Of a stretch of DNA of 33,927 bases, positions 33,877 through 33,927 are shown piece after piece; within the stretch, counting starts at the first letter, position 1; each line of letters opens with the position of its first letter. The notes under the pieces are model-generated. The model saw nothing but the letters and a program-made list of their open reading frames with translations, ran no database searches and was not told the origin of the DNA. The stretch is from an uncultured Eubacterium sp. GTDB lineage: Bacteria > Bacillota > Clostridia > Lachnospirales > Lachnospiraceae. Both the position numbers and the translations under genes were made by a program. Location of the stretch: contig CAKRGX010000017.1 in NCBI GenBank assembly GCA_934338065.1, positions 1 to 33,927 on the forward strand, in the 5' to 3' direction.

Positions 33877-33927
33877 CCGCCGTCCTCTCACACCACCGTG
33901 CGTACCGTTCGGTACACGGCGGTTTCA
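33854..33927 (-). mobile_element. Group II intron 3' end (domains V and VI), truncated by the window edge
   Basis: Read on the minus strand, 33923-33892 forms a domain V hairpin: ACCGCCGTG pairs with CACGGTGGT (one G-U), then a CG bulge, a four-pair UACC/GGUA helix and a GAAC loop. The triad position reads CGC. Directly after it, 33889-33857 forms domain VI: GAG/CTC, AGGA/TCCT, GGCGGT/ACCGCC with a five-base loop, and a single bulged A at 33860, the expected branch point. The predicted 3' end is at 33854, seven bases from that A (last bases GAT). The maturase ORF would lie beyond the window. The structure is seen in the sequence; the intron class is not determined. Confidence 0.75.

Noticed and set aside
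33861..33885. Hairpin over the stop codon of the giant gene that looks like a plus-strand terminator
   Set aside because: No T run follows, and the same bases form domain VI of the group II intron on the other strand with a correctly bulged A and an adjacent domain V. The intron explanation covers more of the sequence.

Overview
The window looks like a chromosomal segment of a low-to-moderate GC, Gram-positive anaerobe of the Clostridia, most likely a Lachnospiraceae-type gut bacterium. This is an inference from gene content: a 2-hydroxyacyl-CoA dehydratase activator-type giant protein, GerW/YtfJ with its DUF2953 partner (spore-former genes), a methionine aminopeptidase with an N-terminal SEC-C zinc motif, ThrH in place of SerB, and strong GGAGG ribosome binding sites with sigma-A-like promoters. 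Nearly everything is on the minus strand. The plus-strand genes are a small XRE regulator, a DUF3892 protein, a 47-residue membrane protein and the 1408-codon protein at the right end.

Layout from left to right. 1-228 is the N-terminus of a secreted Ig-like protein that runs off the left edge. 522-1249 (+) holds a helix-turn-helix regulator with palindromes in its upstream region, then a DUF3892 protein. 1253-5201 (-) holds folC, a secreted protein with Ig-like and tandem C-terminal domains, ybaK, and a YoaK-type (DUF1275) membrane protein broken by a frameshift. 5262-12048 (-) is a biosynthetic operon in the order leuB-ilvD-ilvB-serC-serA, with a good promoter at 12101-12130 and a terminator at 5214-5244. 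12138-13004 is a putative 10-TM metal/arsenic exporter with its own promoter. 13118-19083 (-) is a run of asp23/yloU, fakA/yloV, thrH, map, and an ABC-2 ATPase and permease. rpmB follows upstream; between rpmB and yloU lies an unlisted small membrane protein that shares a two-way terminator with rpmB. 19923-28802 (-) is an envelope-flavoured series: corA, a rhomboid-like pseudoprotease with a zinc-binding tail, a very large double glycosyltransferase, two uncharacterised proteins, a DUF2953 protein and gerW. 28907-29422 is a LysM protein. Divergent from it, 29650-33876 (+) is the giant ASKHA/CoA-dehydratase-type protein.

How the genes work together. Serine synthesis is nearly complete here: serA and serC in the leu/ilv operon, and thrH, which can act as phosphoserine phosphatase, in another operon. 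The branched-chain set is partial: no ilvN, ilvC, leuA or leuCD is visible.

The most notable structural observation is at the right edge. The last 74 bases fold on the minus strand as domains V and VI of a group II intron, including a bulged branch-point adenosine. The predicted intron end lies inside the 3' end of the giant gene, so the last seven codons and stop of that gene appear to come from the intron. The window ends inside domain V, as expected if an assembly broke at a multicopy intron. The most unusual protein is the 1331-residue polypeptide carrying two separate GT-C glycosyltransferase modules (Gpi18-like and PMT-like) joined by two discoidin-like domains. I saw no CRISPR array, tRNA, rRNA or recognisable riboswitch.
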